Below are positions 13,957-16,573 of a stretch of 16,573 bases of DNA, piece by piece (the first letter of the stretch is position 1; every line of letters starts with the position of its first letter). This DNA is from an uncultured Bacilli bacterium (GTDB lineage Bacteria; Bacillota_I; Bacilli_A; RFN20; DUOF01), in assembly GCA_934101685.1 (NCBI GenBank), contig CAKORZ010000025.1, positions 1 through 16,573 on the forward strand, written 5' to 3'. A program made the position numbers and the translations under genes. The notes beneath the pieces were generated by a model. It saw only the letters and a program-made list of their open reading frames with translations. It had not been told where the DNA came from and did not search any database.

Positions 13957-15387
13957 ATGGGATTAATTGATAAAATTAGACAATATAATAAAAATAAGAA
14001 AATAGAAAAAATAAAGAATAATCCTGATTATATTTTGAAAATAAAAGAACCAAGTGAAGAGTTTATGCTTACAGCCATTAATAGTCATGAAGATACTATT
14101 AGTAAATATCCAAATATATCTGAAAAATATCAATTAGCGCATATACAAAGATGGGGTGGAAACAGTGTATTTAAAATTGTACATCCTACTGACGATGTGT
14201 TAATCGAGGCAATAAAAGATGATTTCGATGTGTTTTATAAATTAAATAATCCAAGTAATAATGTATGTAAGGCTGCTATGGATCTTAATCTAGAGTGCTT
14301 TTTGAAAATAAAAAATCCTAATGAAGAATTGAAAGAATATGCGGTTAGTAAAGATCCTAGAATGATCAAGTATATTAAAAATCCAAGTGAAAAAATTCAG
14401 ATGTTAGCTGTATCTAAGGATGTTAGAACTGCTAAATTAGTTCCTCATTTATGCGAAAATGTGCAAAAATATCTAGTGAAAAGAAATTTAAATTATATTA
14501 GATATATTAATAATCCTACTGATGATGTTGTTGTTAGTGTTGCAAAAAATAGATGTGAAGCTTTACAATATGTCTCTAAGATGAGCGATGAATTAATGGA
14601 AAGGTTAATTAAAACTAATATATTTAGTTTCCCTTATTTAATTAATCCACCAGAAAGCGTGCAATTATATGCAGTAGGAATGAATGCTCATTATATAACT
14701 TTAATTGATAATCCAAGTGATGCAGTGGCATTGAAAGCAATTTCTAGATGTACAGATGTTACTAAATATGTGCCTAATTTATCACAAGAAAATCAATATA
14801 AACTTATAGATATGAGTTGGAGATTTTATCCTCTTATTCCTGAACCAACTAGAAAAACTAAGTTGTATCTTATTGATAGATATGCATATGCAATTGAATA
14901 TATTGAAAATCCTGATGAAGAAATGCAAATGAAAGCAGTTAAAGGTAGTGCCTTTTCTATTCAACATATAGAAAATCCTACAATAGAAGCTCAATTATAT
15001 GCAGTTAAAAAGAATGGGTATATTATACAAGTTATAAAAGATCCTTGCGAAGAAGTTCAAATGGAAGCAGTAAAAAATGAAAAGGATGCAATTAAGTTTA
15101 TAGAAAATCCTACAATAAAAGTAGAACAGTATGTTATAAGTAGTGATTATAGGCTTATTGCTAGAATTAAAAATCCAAGTGAAAAAATTCAAAAAGAGGC
15201 TTTGAGTAGAAACTTAAATGCAATTAATTATATTAATAATCCAAGTGAAAAAATTCAAAAATATTTCTTAGATAACTTTGAAAAACTAGAGGATAAAGAT
15301 AAAAGAGCAATATATTCTAAATTAAAAGAACATAATACACATTTAGCAAATAAAGCGTTTCCTTTTATTAAGAAAAATCGTAGATAA
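13957..15387 (+). CDS. Protein of 19 tandem 22-residue helical repeats
   Basis: This 476-residue protein has no signal peptide or membrane helix. After a basic N-terminus (1-30), residues 31-449 are 19 head-to-tail repeats of exactly 22 residues, with one unit (the second) of 23. The consensus is N-P-S-E-x-V-Q-x-x-A-V-x-x-x-x-x-x-I-x-x-I-x. Pro at repeat position 2 is kept in 15 of 19 units and Asn at position 1 in 13; positions 6, 10, 11, 18 and 21 are mostly hydrophobic. The last 27 residues form a basic cap. The unit suggests a helix, a short second helix and a turn, like an alpha or LRV-type superhelix that binds protein or nucleic acid, but I recognise no characterised family. It is monocistronic, with its own promoter and a terminator shared with gltX. 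Confidence 0.85.
   Translation: MGLIDKIRQYNKNKKIEKIKNNPDYILKIKEPSEEFMLTAINSHEDTISKYPNISEKYQLAHIQRWGGNSVFKIVHPTDDVLIEAIKDDFDVFYKLNNPSNNVCKAAMDLNLECFLKIKNPNEELKEYAVSKDPRMIKYIKNPSEKIQMLAVSKDVRTAKLVPHLCENVQKYLVKRNLNYIRYINNPTDDVVVSVAKNRCEALQYVSKMSDELMERLIKTNIFSFPYLINPPESVQLYAVGMNAHYITLIDNPSDAVALKAISRCTDVTKYVPNLSQENQYKLIDMSWRFYPLIPEPTRKTKLYLIDRYAYAIEYIENPDEEMQMKAVKGSAFSIQHIENPTIEAQLYAVKKNGYIIQVIKDPCEEVQMEAVKNEKDAIKFIENPTIKVEQYVISSDYRLIARIKNPSEKIQKEALSRNLNAINYINNPSEKIQKYFLDNFEKLEDKDKRAIYSKLKEHNTHLANKAFPFIKKNRR
14047..15303 (+). repeat. 66-base coding tandem repeat array
   Basis: Nineteen 66-base units (69 in unit 2) follow without other indels. DNA is diverged overall, but the same 20-base string opens units 6, 18 and 19 at 14380, 15172 and 15238, the last two exactly one period apart. 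Units 15 and 17 (14974 and 15106) also share a 14-base opening. The identity is strongest at the 3' end, which points to recent internal duplication there. Confidence 0.9.
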
Positions 15388-15393
15388 TATTAT

Positions 15394-15426
15394 AAAAAAG
15401 AAGAATTGTTGAAATTCTTCTTTTTT
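15394..15426. terminator. Bidirectional terminator between the repeat gene and gltX
   Basis: A perfect 14 bp stem (15394-15407 with 15413-15426) has a five-base loop and flanking A6 and T6 runs. It lies seven bases after the repeat gene's stop and seven before the minus-strand gltX stop, so it can serve both. Confidence 0.93.
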
Positions 15427-15433
15427 AATATTC

Positions 15434-16573
15434 TTATTTTAATAAATTAACTACTTTATTAACTCTTTCTTCATATCTATCTTTACCTAGAATTTGAAGA
15501 ATATTGTATAAATTAGGTGATCTAGTTTTTGTGCACATAGCAATTCTTATAATTGAAGCAACATCACCAATGTGTCCTTTATAAGCTTCTTTATTTTTCT
15601 TATATTCCTTTACGTTATCACAGAATCCACACTTAACAGCAATTTTCTTTAAATTGTTAAACCATTCTGTTTCATCTAGAGTAGTATCATTATCTTTTAA
15701 GAAAGTTTCTAAAACATTTATTGTATCTTCTTTGCTGATTGATTCATTAAAAGGTAATGGTTCTTTTAGCATTTCATCATAGTATTTGTCATAGAAGAAC
15801 AATATACTTTCTTTTATATCACTATATTTTTCATAATCTTTACGTGGTTTTTCTATTTCTCTTTCAATATTCATTATTTCTTCAAAATAATTTCTATCTT
15901 GATCAATAATTTCTTTTAATTCACTATCATACATAGAAGCCCATTTATATGTTTCATTAGTGATTTCTTTTTTATCCATTCTAGATAATACTTCTTTACA
16001 TATATTTTTAATTTTATCTAAGTCGAATAAAGCTCCATCAACAGAGAATTTTTCAAATGATAGTTTAAAGTCGTGCAAATCAGCTTTTGGGTTTTCCATT
16101 CTCCATTCTTCAAAGTTAGAATTAATAAGAGTTAACAAGTATTCTACTAATCCAGATTGAGGGTAGCCATTGTCTAAGAAGAAAGAAACAGCAGCTTCAG
16201 CATCAAGTCTTTTTGATAATTTTCTTCTTGAACCATTTTCACCAATTTTCATTACAACTGGTAAGTGAGCATATTTAGGGAATTCCCAATTCATAGTCTT
16301 AAATAATTCATAGTGAATAGGTAAAGAAGGTAACCATTCTTCACCTCTAATTACTAAGTTAGTGCGCATGAAGTGATCATCGACTAGGTGAGCAAAGTGA
16401 TATGTAGGAAGACCATCGCTTTTTCTAATTACTATATCTAAATCATTTTCTGTTAAATCTAGTTTTCCTCTTATTTCATCATAAACTGTAATCTTGTTAT
16501 TTTCATTTCCACTGGATTTAAATCTTATTATGTATTGTTCTCCATTTTTTATTCTTTCAATGGCTTCATCTGG
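15434..16573 (-). CDS. gltX: Glutamyl-tRNA synthetase, N-terminus beyond window
   Basis: This class I aminoacyl-tRNA synthetase charges tRNA with glutamate. The frame is open to the window edge, giving 379 C-terminal residues; the Rossmann HIGH motif is outside. Visible parts are I-R-K-S-D-G-L-P-T-Y-H-F-A, V-D-D-H-F-M and V-I-R-G-E-E-W-L-P-S, followed by N-G-S-R-R-K-L-S-K-R, the KMSKS-type loop that stabilises adenylate formation. The rest is the helical anticodon-binding region. The G-S-R-R-K-L-S-K-R and N-S-N-F-E-E-W-R wording is of the GltX type common in Clostridia and related gut Firmicutes, not GlnRS. An internal ATG at 16367-16369 is not the start, since conserved catalytic-domain sequence continues upstream. 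Whether it is discriminating cannot be told here. It converges on the repeat gene. Confidence 0.94.
   Translation of the reverse strand, partial: PDEAIERIKNGEQYIIRFKSSGNENNKITVYDEIRGKLDLTENDLDIVIRKSDGLPTYHFAHLVDDHFMRTNLVIRGEEWLPSLPIHYELFKTMNWEFPKYAHLPVVMKIGENGSRRKLSKRLDAEAAVSFFLDNGYPQSGLVEYLLTLINSNFEEWRMENPKADLHDFKLSFEKFSVDGALFDLDKIKNICKEVLSRMDKKEITNETYKWASMYDSELKEIIDQDRNYFEEIMNIEREIEKPRKDYEKYSDIKESILFFYDKYYDEMLKEPLPFNESISKEDTINVLETFLKDNDTTLDETEWFNNLKKIAVKCGFCDNVKEYKKNKEAYKGHIGDVASIIRIAMCTKTRSPNLYNILQILGKDRYEERVNKVVNLLK

Noticed and set aside
14782..15192. Open antisense frames opposite the repeat protein
   Set aside because: They mirror the 22-residue periodicity of the sense gene, lack ribosome-binding sites and read as Phe/Tyr/Ile-rich complements of AT-rich codons.
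14047..15303. CRISPR-like array suggested by the regular 66-base spacing
   Set aside because: The period is an exact codon multiple within one long open frame, the units are diverged coding repeats without identical repeats and unique spacers, and no cas gene is near.
16367..16369. ATG as the start of a shorter gltX
   Set aside because: The frame continues to the window edge with conserved synthetase sequence (I-R-K-S-D-G-L-P-T-Y-H-F-A), so this Met is internal.

Overview
The window is very AT-rich, with about three quarters A/T by eye, tight gene packing and Lys/Asn/Ile-rich proteins. The housekeeping genes and their order are those of Firmicutes/Bacilli. Arg is mostly AGA and Trp is TGG. 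One gene stops at a TGA (4347-4349), which fits the standard bacterial code rather than the Mycoplasma code. A small-genome, gut-type member of the Bacilli/Mycoplasmatota branch is the best guess (inference). No tRNA, rRNA, CRISPR array, IS element or prophage gene was seen, and no gene-free stretch exceeds 300 bases.

Left part (1-2468, all minus strand): a secreted lipoprotein cut by the window edge, a small two-helix membrane protein, and a three-gene unit (Cof-type HAD phosphatase, then two unrecognised small helical ORFs). This is the accessory-looking portion.

Centre (2588-7713, plus strand): ruvX and a DUF1292 (YrzB-like) gene, then greA with its own promoter and terminator. Next comes a membrane-anchored acidic protein, then ynzC, tkt, a SirA-like gene and yneF, then an HD-like helical protein. 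From memory, Bacillus subtilis has the order ynzC-tkt-sirA-yneF and also ruvX-yrzB-(several genes)-greA, so these are condensed versions of two Bacillus neighbourhoods. Synteny is the main argument for naming the 139-residue gene SirA-like, a DnaA/replication-initiation inhibitor.

Right centre (7742-13861): plsY (membrane phospholipid synthesis) diverges from parE-parC (topoisomerase IV), again a Bacillus-like arrangement. A DegV/FakB-like fatty-acid-binding protein follows. Start codons of plsY and parE were moved downstream on Shine-Dalgarno evidence.

Right end (13957-16573): a stand-alone gene with its own promoter and terminator encodes 19 nearly gap-free 22-residue repeats, probably a helical superhelix of unknown function. 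It converges on gltX (glutamyl-tRNA synthetase), whose N-terminus lies outside the window.

The most interesting observations are the 22-residue repeat protein, the SirA-like gene in an apparently compact genome, the acidic ParC tail with an SSB-like tip, and the unknown HAD-linked ORF pair.
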